Positions 1 to 6,226 of a stretch of 6,226 nucleotides of DNA are shown piece after piece; positions within the stretch are counted from its first letter, which is position 1, and the number at the start of each line of letters is the position of its first letter. The notes beneath the pieces were generated by a model, which was not told where the DNA came from, made no database searches, and was given only the letters and a program-made list of their open reading frames with translations. The stretch is from NCBI GenBank assembly GCA_013202185.1, contig JABMSA010000074.1, positions 1 to 6,226 on the forward strand. The letters run 5' to 3'. This DNA is from Planctomycetota bacterium. GTDB taxonomy: Bacteria; Planctomycetota; PUPC01; JABMSA01. The position numbers and the translations under genes were made by a program.

Positions 1-21
1 ACGGCCCTCTCCCCGTGGGGA

Positions 22-60
22 CCCTCACCCCCCGACCCCCTCTCCCAGAGGGAGAGGGGG
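22..60 (+). repeat. GC-rich palindromic repeat, copy A
   Basis: The core at 37-59 is a perfect hairpin: arms CCCCTCTCCC (37-46) and GGGAGAGGGG (50-59) around an AGA loop. A flank containing CCTCACCCCCC precedes it. The 24 bases at 37-60 are repeated exactly in inverted orientation at 122-145. A smaller related hairpin, TCCCC-GT-GGGGA, lies at 10-21 and may be the remnant of another unit. No T-run follows on either strand, so this is not a canonical intrinsic terminator. It resembles the REP-like palindromes dispersed between genes in many GC-rich bacteria, although I cannot count copies genome-wide from here. Confidence 0.8.
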
Positions 61-121
61 AGAAAGAGGAACAGAAGGGGGAAAACGGCGAGAGACATCC
101 GAAGGAACCGGTGGAGCGCAC
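61..121. other. Purine-rich spacer between the inverted repeats, no gene seen
   Basis: About 60 bases lie between the two palindromes, roughly four fifths of them purines on the plus strand. With the adjoining right half of copy A, the stretch 47-85 has only one pyrimidine (C72) in 39 bases. I see no convincing -35/-10 promoter pair, start codon with ribosome binding site, or RNA structure in it. The promoter for addB-addA may lie left of the window, or be a type I cannot recognise. Confidence 0.5.
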
Positions 122-160
122 CCCCCTCTCCCTCTGGGAGAGGGGCTAGGGGGTGAAGGC
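122..160 (-). repeat. GC-rich palindromic repeat, copy B (inverted relative to copy A)
   Basis: Hairpin arms CCCCTCTCCC (123-132) and GGGAGAGGGG (136-145) surround a TCT loop. Read on the minus strand, the 24-base core is identical to copy A, and its flank (146-160, containing TTCACCCCCTAG on the minus strand) matches copy A's flank with a few substitutions and one indel. The outer edge of this copy, GGGGGTGAAGG on the plus strand, supplies the GTG at 153 that is the nearest conventional start codon to addB, although it is in another frame. The copy ends about 10 bases before recognisable AddB coding sequence. Confidence 0.8.
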
Positions 161-169
161 ACCCGCACA

Positions 170-208
170 AAATTCTTCTACGGCCCACATTCGGCCGGCG
201 GCACGGAG
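170..208 (+). other. Probable N-terminal coding extension of addB (degenerate Walker A)
   Basis: Reading upstream of the TTG at 209 in the same frame gives KFFYGPHSAGGTE, which runs straight into LLDECLHRL. This has the usual start of an AddB or UvrD-like protein: a beta strand, a P-loop-shaped GPHSAGGT (182-205), then a helix. The P-loop lacks the Lys of GKT, so ATP hydrolysis by this subunit is unlikely. The frame stays open to the left edge of the window, but no ATG or GTG occurs in it; only CTG at 134 and TTG at 209 are available. A GTG at 153 sits one frame off and would read MKAPAQ before diverging. One extra A in the AAAA run at 169-172 would join MKAPAQ to KFFYGP. That this segment is translated is inference from its resemblance to the family. 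Confidence 0.65.
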
Positions 209-3200
209 TTGCTCGACGAATGTCTTCACCGCCTGGCAGGGCCAAGGCAGTCGGTCATCTACGTTGTGCCCACCGCACGCCGCGCGAGGACCCTCGAAAA
301 AGAACTCCTCCACGCGCGGCCGGAAGGTTTCTTTCGCCCTCACCTGCTCACCTTCCACTCACTGATGCAGCTCCTCTATCGCCGCATGGGCGGCACCGGC
401 GCGCCGATATCCGAATCCGTCAAGGCGATGCTCATCGAGGAGATCGTATCCGACGACGCCCTCAAGCTCCGCTACTTCCGCCACCGCGAGGACAGGCCGT
501 TTGCCGGGCTTGTCACCAGGCTGGCCGGTTTCATATCCGATCTCAAGCAAAACCTCATAGATCCCGGCACACTCGAACGCCGCACACATGACATCGAAAA
601 ACCCGCCGGCCTCAAGAGCCGCGAGCTTGTGCGAATATATCGTGAGTATCAGAACATGCTCGACGACCACGGCCTCGTCGACACCGACGGCATGTTCTGG
701 CTCGTCCTCGAGAAGCTCGACCAGCCCCGCAAGCTCAAAGACGCGCTCGGCGAAATCGATCTGCTGCTGTTCGACGGCTTCTTCGATGTCACACTCGCCG
801 AAGGCAAAGTGCTCGGAAAGCTGCTCGAGCAAACCGCACAAGCGTGGCTTCGGCTCGACTGGCTGCCGGGCGCCGGCGCTTATGCCGCCGCCGAGCCGTT
901 CGTGCTCGAATACTGCGCCCATGCCGAGCAAATCCCGGCGGCGGCCGCCCCCGGGTCGCCCGCAGAGCCACTTGCCCCGGTGCTCTTCGATCATGAGCGC
1001 ACATCCACAAAACCATGCGACGTGCAAATTCTCGAGTGCCGCGACCGCGTCGCGGAGGTCGAGGCAATCGCCGCCGAAATCAAGAGGTTGTCCGTCACAG
1101 GCGATTTCGAAGCAAACCGCATCGCTGTTGCATTCAAGAACATCGAAACCTACGCGCCCATAGTGCGCGATGTGTTCGCGTCGTGCGGCATTCCGCACAA
1201 CTGTGCCGTCGGCCGGCCGCTGGGCGAATCGCCGGTGACAGCCGCCCTGATGAGCATCCTCGAGATCGTGCAGGAAGACTACAGCCGCGAGGCCGTCCTC
1301 AAGTTTCTTCGATCACCTTACGTGCACTTCGGCTTTGAGCACGACGGCGCCGGCGCGGCGCTCGACGGCAACTTCGTCGACGTCGAGGCGCGCGCCGCAC
1401 GAATCTTTCGCGGCAAAGCCACCTGGGCGCAGAAGCTGCGCCAGGCCGCCGATCTGGCAGAAAAGGGAACGGCCCCGGAGCGAACGGACGATGCCGACGA
1501 CGATCAGCCGCGCCGGGCCGCCGACAGGGCTGCAAAGCTCACGCGGCAGAGCCACGGCATCGGGCTCGCCCTCGAGGAGATCTCGGCGCTCGCCCGCCCG
1601 ATGACGCCGAGCGACTTCAGAAAGACCTTCGACCACATCATCAAGCGCTTCGGAATCGCTCGCGGCATCTTCTTCCGGCACCGGTGCCAAACCGACGAGG
1701 AGGTGCTCGAAAGAGATTACCGCGCGCTCGAGAAGTTTGACAAGGTGCTCGACGACGTAACCTTCGCGGCCGGCTTCTCACGCAGGAAAAACTTTGAGTT
1801 CGACGAATACCTCGAGATGATCCAGGCGGGCCTCAGCGGAGAGACGTTCGCCGTGAGGCGCGACGTTGACCACGGCGTACACGTACTGCCGATTCACGAG
1901 GTGCGCGGCGGCGACTACGACGCGGTGTTTGTCGGCGGGATGGTCGACGGCGAATTCCCGCGGCCACAGGCGCCTCGGATTTTTTATTCCGACAGCCGCC
2001 GCACGCAGCTCGAGTTCAAGACAACCCCCACCAGCCTCGAGATCGAACGCTACCTCTTCGCGAGCGCCGCGGCCGCGCCGCGCCGCAGGCTCATGATCAG
2101 CTACCCGACGTACGACGGCGGCAAGACGCTGCTGAAGTCGCTGTTCGTTAGAGAAATCGAACGCGCCCTGCCCTGGGTCGACACCAAACGCCGCCCGGCA
2201 ACCGGCGAGGTTTTCTCACCCAAGAGCCTGCAGAGCTACCTGGGCGGCGCGCTTGCCGGGCGCAACGCAAGCGAAACCAGGCGGGCGATCACGATCTGCG
2301 GCAATCCGGCAAATAACGCGCCCGACGCAATGACACGCGCCCTGGCGATCGAAGAAATGCGCCGGCGCGGCGATGCGTGGTCGCGCTTCGAAGGAATGCT
2401 CGCCGATCCCGAGGTGAAGCGCCTGATCGCCCAACGCTATCAGGAGCGGGCGTTCAGCGCCAGCACGCTCGAGAGCTACGCCCGCTGCCCCTTCCGATTC
2501 TTCGCCGAGCGCGTGGCGCAGCTCGAAGAACTCGAGGAGCCCCAGGAGGAGATAGACGCCCTCGAAAGGGGAAGCGTGATACATAGGATGCTCAGCAGGT
2601 TCTACATCGAGCGGCGCGGCCGGGGCACAACCCAACTCTCGCCCGACGACGACCGCAATGCCGCCCTCGAGCATATCAGAAGCATAGCCGAAGATGAATT
2701 CGAGCAACTGCCATACGAAGGGTTCTTCTGGGATATGGAGCGCGAACGAATCATCGGCGGGCACGGCCGGCGCTCGCCAGGCGTACTCGAGATGTTCATC
2801 GACGCAGAGATCAGCGACGACGCACCGGGCAAGCCCCGATTCTTCGAAGTGTCGTTTGGCCATCGGCGCACGGACGAAATAAGCGACACCGCGCTCCAAC
2901 TCCCCGAGCTTGTGCTCGGCAGCGGAGCCGATGAGGTGCGCCTGGCAGGGCGCATCGACCGCGTGGAGGTGGCCGAATTGTCCGGCGAACGGCTGGCACT
3001 CGCCGTTGATTACAAGACCGGCACGCCGCCGCACCGCGACGACATCTACGATCACATCATCCTGCAAATCCCAATCTACATGATGGCGCTCGAGGGCTCG
3101 GGATACAGGCCGGCAGGCGGCACATACTATTGCCTGAAGGATGATCCGGGCCAATTCGGGAAAGCCGGTTCCTTCTTCGGGCTTGGCGTTGAACTGAAAG

Positions 3201-3460
3201 AGCATTTCGGCGCACCGACCCAGCGCCGGGCCGGCTTCCTGGCCGAAGATGAGCTGGCCGAGGTGCTCGACCGCGTGCGGCTGAAGATCGTCGAATATGC
3301 AGCGGGGATTCGCGGCGGGGTCTTTCCGCCTTCGCTGCTCGATCCCGCGCAGGCACGCTGCCAGTATTGCGCTTTCAGCGGGGTCTGCCGAAGGCACGAA
3401 GCCAAGGCGGCGAGAATGGCGCCGGCAGCCGATGCGGCAACGGAGGGCGGCGATGCCTGA
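209..3460 (+). CDS. addB: AddB-type helicase-nuclease subunit (inactive helicase fold plus RecB-family PD-(D/E)XK nuclease)
   Basis: This is the AddB (RexB-like) subunit of a cytosolic AddAB double-strand-end resection complex. Residues count from the TTG at 209 (1083 aa; AddB proteins are typically 1000-1170). The N-terminal two thirds is a decayed UvrD-like helicase: a motif Ia-like VVPTARRARTLE (19-30), LTFHSL (47-52), a Walker B-like LLLFDGFFD (185-193) with Gly where an active motor has Glu, and a motif V-like stretch with RGGDYDAVFVGG (566-577) followed by EFP (582-584). The C-terminal nuclease shows GSVIH (788-792), GRIDR with Asp917, VDYKTG with Asp934 and Lys936, and QIPIY (953-957), so its active site looks intact. 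Cys760 (in YARCPFRFF) and C1051-X2-C-X5-C1060 match the AddB 4Fe-4S ligand pattern. The stop overlaps addA by 8 bases. The start is doubtful: TTG 209 has only an abutting GGAG, and family-like sequence (KFFYGPHSAGGT) precedes it in frame, so the real N-terminus is probably upstream. The family call is firm; the 5' boundary is not. Confidence 0.9.
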   Translation: MLDECLHRLAGPRQSVIYVVPTARRARTLEKELLHARPEGFFRPHLLTFHSLMQLLYRRMGGTGAPISESVKAMLIEEIVSDDALKLRYFRHREDRPFAGLVTRLAGFISDLKQNLIDPGTLERRTHDIEKPAGLKSRELVRIYREYQNMLDDHGLVDTDGMFWLVLEKLDQPRKLKDALGEIDLLLFDGFFDVTLAEGKVLGKLLEQTAQAWLRLDWLPGAGAYAAAEPFVLEYCAHAEQIPAAAAPGSPAEPLAPVLFDHERTSTKPCDVQILECRDRVAEVEAIAAEIKRLSVTGDFEANRIAVAFKNIETYAPIVRDVFASCGIPHNCAVGRPLGESPVTAALMSILEIVQEDYSREAVLKFLRSPYVHFGFEHDGAGAALDGNFVDVEARAARIFRGKATWAQKLRQAADLAEKGTAPERTDDADDDQPRRAADRAAKLTRQSHGIGLALEEISALARPMTPSDFRKTFDHIIKRFGIARGIFFRHRCQTDEEVLERDYRALEKFDKVLDDVTFAAGFSRRKNFEFDEYLEMIQAGLSGETFAVRRDVDHGVHVLPIHEVRGGDYDAVFVGGMVDGEFPRPQAPRIFYSDSRRTQLEFKTTPTSLEIERYLFASAAAAPRRRLMISYPTYDGGKTLLKSLFVREIERALPWVDTKRRPATGEVFSPKSLQSYLGGALAGRNASETRRAITICGNPANNAPDAMTRALAIEEMRRRGDAWSRFEGMLADPEVKRLIAQRYQERAFSASTLESYARCPFRFFAERVAQLEELEEPQEEIDALERGSVIHRMLSRFYIERRGRGTTQLSPDDDRNAALEHIRSIAEDEFEQLPYEGFFWDMERERIIGGHGRRSPGVLEMFIDAEISDDAPGKPRFFEVSFGHRRTDEISDTALQLPELVLGSGADEVRLAGRIDRVEVAELSGERLALAVDYKTGTPPHRDDIYDHIILQIPIYMMALEGSGYRPAGGTYYCLKDDPGQFGKAGSFFGLGVELKEHFGAPTQRRAGFLAEDELAEVLDRVRLKIVEYAAGIRGGVFPPSLLDPAQARCQYCAFSGVCRRHEAKAARMAPAADAATEGGDA
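3442..3447 (+). promoter_or_regulatory. Ribosome binding site of addA inside the addB 3' end
   Basis: GGAGGG lies five bases before the addA ATG at 3453 and within the last codons of addB. It is a near-perfect Shine-Dalgarno match and supports 3453 as the start. Because addB terminates at 3460, eight bases past the addA start, ribosomes finishing addB can reinitiate here. This is the usual picture for translationally coupled subunits of a complex. Confidence 0.75.
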
Positions 3461-6226
3461 TTTCGAACTCACACCAGCCCAGCAGAAAGCGCTCGACACC
3501 TCCAAAAACGTGGCCGTGACCGCCGGGGCAGGCTCCGGAAAAACCGGCGTTCTCGTCGAAAGATACATCAAGTCGCTGCAAGACGACGCCAGCATCGGCA
3601 CGCGCAACGTCCTTGCCATTACGTTTACCGACAAGGCAGCGGCCGAGATGAAAGCACGCGTCCGAGACGAACTCGAAAAGCGGATCAAACGCGCCAAAGA
3701 CGCCGTCCGCTGGAGAGACGTGCTCGACACCCTCGACCGCGCGGCGATCTCGACGATCCATTCATTCTGCGGGGCGCTCCTGCGCGAGCATCCCATCGAA
3801 GCCGAGATCGATCCGCTCTTCGAAACGCTCGACGAATCCGAAAGCGGACGGCTGCGCGACCAGGCAGTCGAAGACGCCCTCCAGGGCGCCGGCGACGATG
3901 ACGCCCTCCGAAGCCATGCCCAAGTGCTGCTGCGCAACTGGCCGCGGCAAAGGGCCACAGACAACATACGCATGCTCCTGGGCGGCTCGGGAAGTCATGA
4001 CGAGTGGGCCGCCTTCTATCGCGATGCCGACGACGAAACGATCCGCGAAAACATCCGCACACGGGTGGAGAAGGAAGTCGCACAGAGGGCGAAGAAGCTG
4101 TTCTCACGCGAAATGATCCGCCGCCTCGCCGCCTTCACTTGCACCAAGCCCGACAAGATCGAACAGGTGCGCCAGGAAACACTAGACGCTCTGCACGGCG
4201 GACTTCTCGACACCGAAAACGTCCCAGACCTCGTAGAGTCACTCACGGCCATCACCCTCAGAGGCGGAAGCGCGAGAAACTGGGACGACTTTGACGGATG
4301 CAAGAAGCTGCTCGGCGAGATCAGAAACTCGGCAAAGGAACTCGCGGCCCTTGCCGTAGGCGAAACCGACTGGAACGCCATCCCAGTGCTCCGGGCGCTG
4401 TCGACGCTATACACGCACTCGCGCGAAATCTACGAGCAATACAAGGGCGGCGGGCGCGCACTCGACTTCGATGACCTCCAAACGCGAACGCTCCAACTCC
4501 TGAAGCAGAACAAGGGCAACATCCGCCGCGAGCTGCATCGGAGGTTTCACGCCGTACTCGTCGACGAATTCCAAGACACAAACCATCTCCAGTGGGAGAT
4601 CATCCGCCTGATCGTCGAGCCCCCCGACGGCTCCATCCCTCCGGGCAAGCTTTTCATCGTCGGCGACCCCAAGCAATCGATCTACGGATTCCGCAACGCC
4701 GAGATACGCGTTTTCGCCGATGTGAAAAACCACTGCATCGAAGGGCCCGGCCAGGTTGAGATGGACGACAACTTCCGCTCGGCCCCCGCGGTTGTCGCTT
4801 TCGTGAACCGCCTGATGCCCGGCCTGATGGGAGCCACCGGCCTTACTTACGACCCCGACTATCGCGAGCTGGTATGCAGGCTGCACACGTCGCTCGAAGG
4901 AAGCGTTGCCTTGCTTCTGCCGCAGAAGGCAACGGCCGGTGAGCGGAATGACGACGAACCGCACGCGGCGGAAACCGAAGCCGAACTCGTCGCGAGGCAG
5001 TTGCAGCATTTCGTGCAAAGCGGAAGCACCGTTTGGGACAAGGCAGAACGCGCCGAAAGACCCGCCCGCTACGGCGACATGGCAATCTTGCTGCGCGCCC
5101 GCACGCGGCTGGGCCTCTTCGAAGAGGCGCTGCGCAAGGTCGACATCCCCTTCACCGTTGCCGGCGGCTTTGAATTCTACGAGAGGCAGGAGGTGCTCGA
5201 TGTTGTCAACGTGCTCCGCTTCCTGCTGCACCAGGGCGACGACGTGGCGCTCGCCGCCGTGCTGCGCTCGCCGATGGCCGGAATCTCCGACGACGCTCTT
5301 TATCGGATATCTCGCGCCACAGGCGGCAGCCTCTGGGCGAAGCTTCAAAACATCGACGCAACCCCCGACGCCGACGACACCGACGCGGTCCGCCGAACGC
5401 GCAACCTGATACAAACCTGGCTGCGGTGGTCGCGCCGGATGCCCGTGGCCGAGCTGCTCGCGCACGTCCTCGAAGACACCGCCCTGTGGGGCGCGGCCGC
5501 CGCCGGCGAACGAGGCCCACAAGCCATTGCCAACATCGAGAAGATGCTCGGGCTCGCACGCGGCGCACCCGACCTCGCGGGCCTTGTCGCACGGCTCAAC
5601 ACCGCCATATCGTCCGGCTCGCGCGAGGCCGACGCACAAACCGAGCCCGACGAAAGCGACGCCGTAAAGCTGCTCACGATCCATGCCGCCAAGGGCCTGG
5701 AATTTCCGATTGTGTGCCTGCCCGACACGGCCGCCGGAGTGAGGCACGCCAGCGCAAGCGACGTGTACACTCACCGCGACTACGGATTTGGCATCAAGGC
5801 GCGCGACGCGGACGCAAACATCGAAAACACCGTCATACGCACGCTCATCGCCCAAAGGACCGCCGACGAAGAGAAGGCCGAGAGCGCCAGGCTGCTATAC
5901 GTAGCACTCACGCGCGCACGCGATCATCTTGTCATCTCCGGATCGTGCAACGCCGGCAAGCCGCCGCGCCGCAATACATGGCTGAGCGCGATATACGAGC
6001 AGTTGGAGATCGACCCGCATGACCCGCGCGACGTCGACGACGTGGCCGTGCACACTAACGGTTCGCGGATCGACGTTGCCGAAGCGCCGCATGCCCCCGG
6101 GCTCGATGAACTCCTCGAGCGGTACCGGGAAGCGGGCGAGCGCCTGCGGAGCAAAAGCGGCGCGGCGGGCGGCCAACCCGGGCTGCTCGGGCCTGTCGCC
6201 GGCGTCCGGGCTGATCGGAATGCGCA
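3453..6226 (+). CDS. addA: AddA helicase-nuclease subunit, 3' end cut off by the window
   Basis: This is the motor subunit of AddAB, a superfamily 1A 3'-5' DNA helicase that acts on double-strand ends in the cytoplasm. The frame is open from ATG 3453 to the window edge (924 codons). Motifs in order: Q-motif LTPAQQ (6-11), Walker A AGAGSGKT (24-31), motif Ia around LAITFTDKAAAEM (54-66), TIHSFC (101-106), ALDFDDL (336-342), Walker B VDEFQDT (370-376), motif III VGDPKQSIYGFR (403-414), motif IV DDNFRS (438-443), motif V TIHAAKGLEFP (742-752) and motif VI LLYVALTRAR (814-823). All key ATPase residues are present (Lys30, Asp371, Glu372, Gln408, Arg442, Arg821). LDFDDL and the large insertion between motifs IV and V fit AddA or RecB better than UvrD or PcrA. 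AddA is usually 1100-1250 aa, so some 200-300 residues, including the expected RecB-like nuclease domain, lie beyond 6226. A nuclease-less UvrD/Rep relative is possible but unlikely next to addB. The ATG has GGAGGG five bases upstream, and the gene is probably coupled to addB. Confidence 0.92.
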   Translation, partial: MPDFELTPAQQKALDTSKNVAVTAGAGSGKTGVLVERYIKSLQDDASIGTRNVLAITFTDKAAAEMKARVRDELEKRIKRAKDAVRWRDVLDTLDRAAISTIHSFCGALLREHPIEAEIDPLFETLDESESGRLRDQAVEDALQGAGDDDALRSHAQVLLRNWPRQRATDNIRMLLGGSGSHDEWAAFYRDADDETIRENIRTRVEKEVAQRAKKLFSREMIRRLAAFTCTKPDKIEQVRQETLDALHGGLLDTENVPDLVESLTAITLRGGSARNWDDFDGCKKLLGEIRNSAKELAALAVGETDWNAIPVLRALSTLYTHSREIYEQYKGGGRALDFDDLQTRTLQLLKQNKGNIRRELHRRFHAVLVDEFQDTNHLQWEIIRLIVEPPDGSIPPGKLFIVGDPKQSIYGFRNAEIRVFADVKNHCIEGPGQVEMDDNFRSAPAVVAFVNRLMPGLMGATGLTYDPDYRELVCRLHTSLEGSVALLLPQKATAGERNDDEPHAAETEAELVARQLQHFVQSGSTVWDKAERAERPARYGDMAILLRARTRLGLFEEALRKVDIPFTVAGGFEFYERQEVLDVVNVLRFLLHQGDDVALAAVLRSPMAGISDDALYRISRATGGSLWAKLQNIDATPDADDTDAVRRTRNLIQTWLRWSRRMPVAELLAHVLEDTALWGAAAAGERGPQAIANIEKMLGLARGAPDLAGLVARLNTAISSGSREADAQTEPDESDAVKLLTIHAAKGLEFPIVCLPDTAAGVRHASASDVYTHRDYGFGIKARDADANIENTVIRTLIAQRTADEEKAESARLLYVALTRARDHLVISGSCNAGKPPRRNTWLSAIYEQLEIDPHDPRDVDDVAVHTNGSRIDVAEAPHAPGLDELLERYREAGERLRSKSGAAGGQPGLLGPVAGVRADRNA

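Noticed and set aside
37..59. Hairpin as a Rho-independent terminator
   Set aside because: The stem is strong but no T-run follows it on either strand, and a near-identical inverted copy nearby makes a dispersed repeat the better explanation.
22..160. CRISPR array
   Set aside because: There are only two copies, in opposite orientation, each strongly palindromic, with a single spacer and no further units.
153..365. 70-codon plus-strand frame starting at GTG 153
   Set aside because: Its only interest is as a possible displaced start for addB. Past about 170 the translation is out of frame with the AddB sequence and has no features of its own.
359..1198. 279-codon minus-strand open frame inside addB
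   Set aside because: It mirrors the addB coding frame; nothing in its sequence suggests a protein family.
2216..3973. 585-codon open frame on the minus strand spanning the addB/addA junction
   Set aside because: It lies wholly antisense to two genes with clear, ordered family motifs; its translation is Arg/Ser/Ala-rich and low in recognisable motifs, as expected for shadow frames in GC-rich DNA.
4407..5855. 482-codon open frame on the minus strand inside addA
   Set aside because: It is antisense to the AddA motifs III-V region; the Gly/Val/Ala-rich translation shows no domain I recognise and has no convincing ribosome binding site or gene context.
209..6226. Novel defence or undescribed system built on a helicase-nuclease pair
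   Set aside because: The pair matches the housekeeping AddAB architecture in gene order, motif set and Fe-S signature; no extra defence-like gene is present in the window.

Overview
The window holds two large, co-directional plus-strand genes that together encode an AddAB-type (RexAB-type) helicase-nuclease, the enzyme many bacteria use in place of RecBCD to process double-strand DNA ends for RecA-dependent recombination. The DNA is GC-rich (around 60-65% by eye) and the coding regions are tightly packed. This points to a free-living or environmental bacterium, but I cannot name a phylum. The addB-then-addA order, and an AddB with four iron-sulfur cysteines, match the AddAB arrangement known from Firmicutes and various other phyla.

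Layout. Positions 1-160 are non-coding or of uncertain coding status. They carry two inverted copies of a GC-rich palindromic repeat (cores at 37-59 and 123-145) separated by a purine-rich spacer. From about 170 an open frame runs to 3460 and encodes AddB: a degenerate, probably inactive UvrD-like helicase region, then a C-terminal RecB-family PD-(D/E)XK nuclease domain framed by Fe-S ligands. The first start codon available in this frame is a TTG at 209, but recognisable AddB N-terminal sequence lies just upstream of it (about 170-208). The true start is therefore unresolved, and a one-base frame problem near 169-172 is possible. addA begins at 3453, overlapping addB by 8 bases, and runs off the right edge at codon 924. 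All the superfamily 1A helicase motifs I looked for are present and intact, while the expected C-terminal nuclease domain lies outside the window.

How the genes work together. By family knowledge, AddA supplies the ATP-driven 3'-5' motor and one nuclease. AddB supplies the second nuclease and an Fe-S-stapled, motor-dead helicase fold that scans for Chi. Overlapping genes with a strong ribosome binding site at the junction suit the equimolar production of a heterodimer. I see no mobile element, CRISPR array, tRNA or rRNA, and no sign of a novel system. The points most worth checking are the AddB 5' end and the repeat pair directly in front of it.
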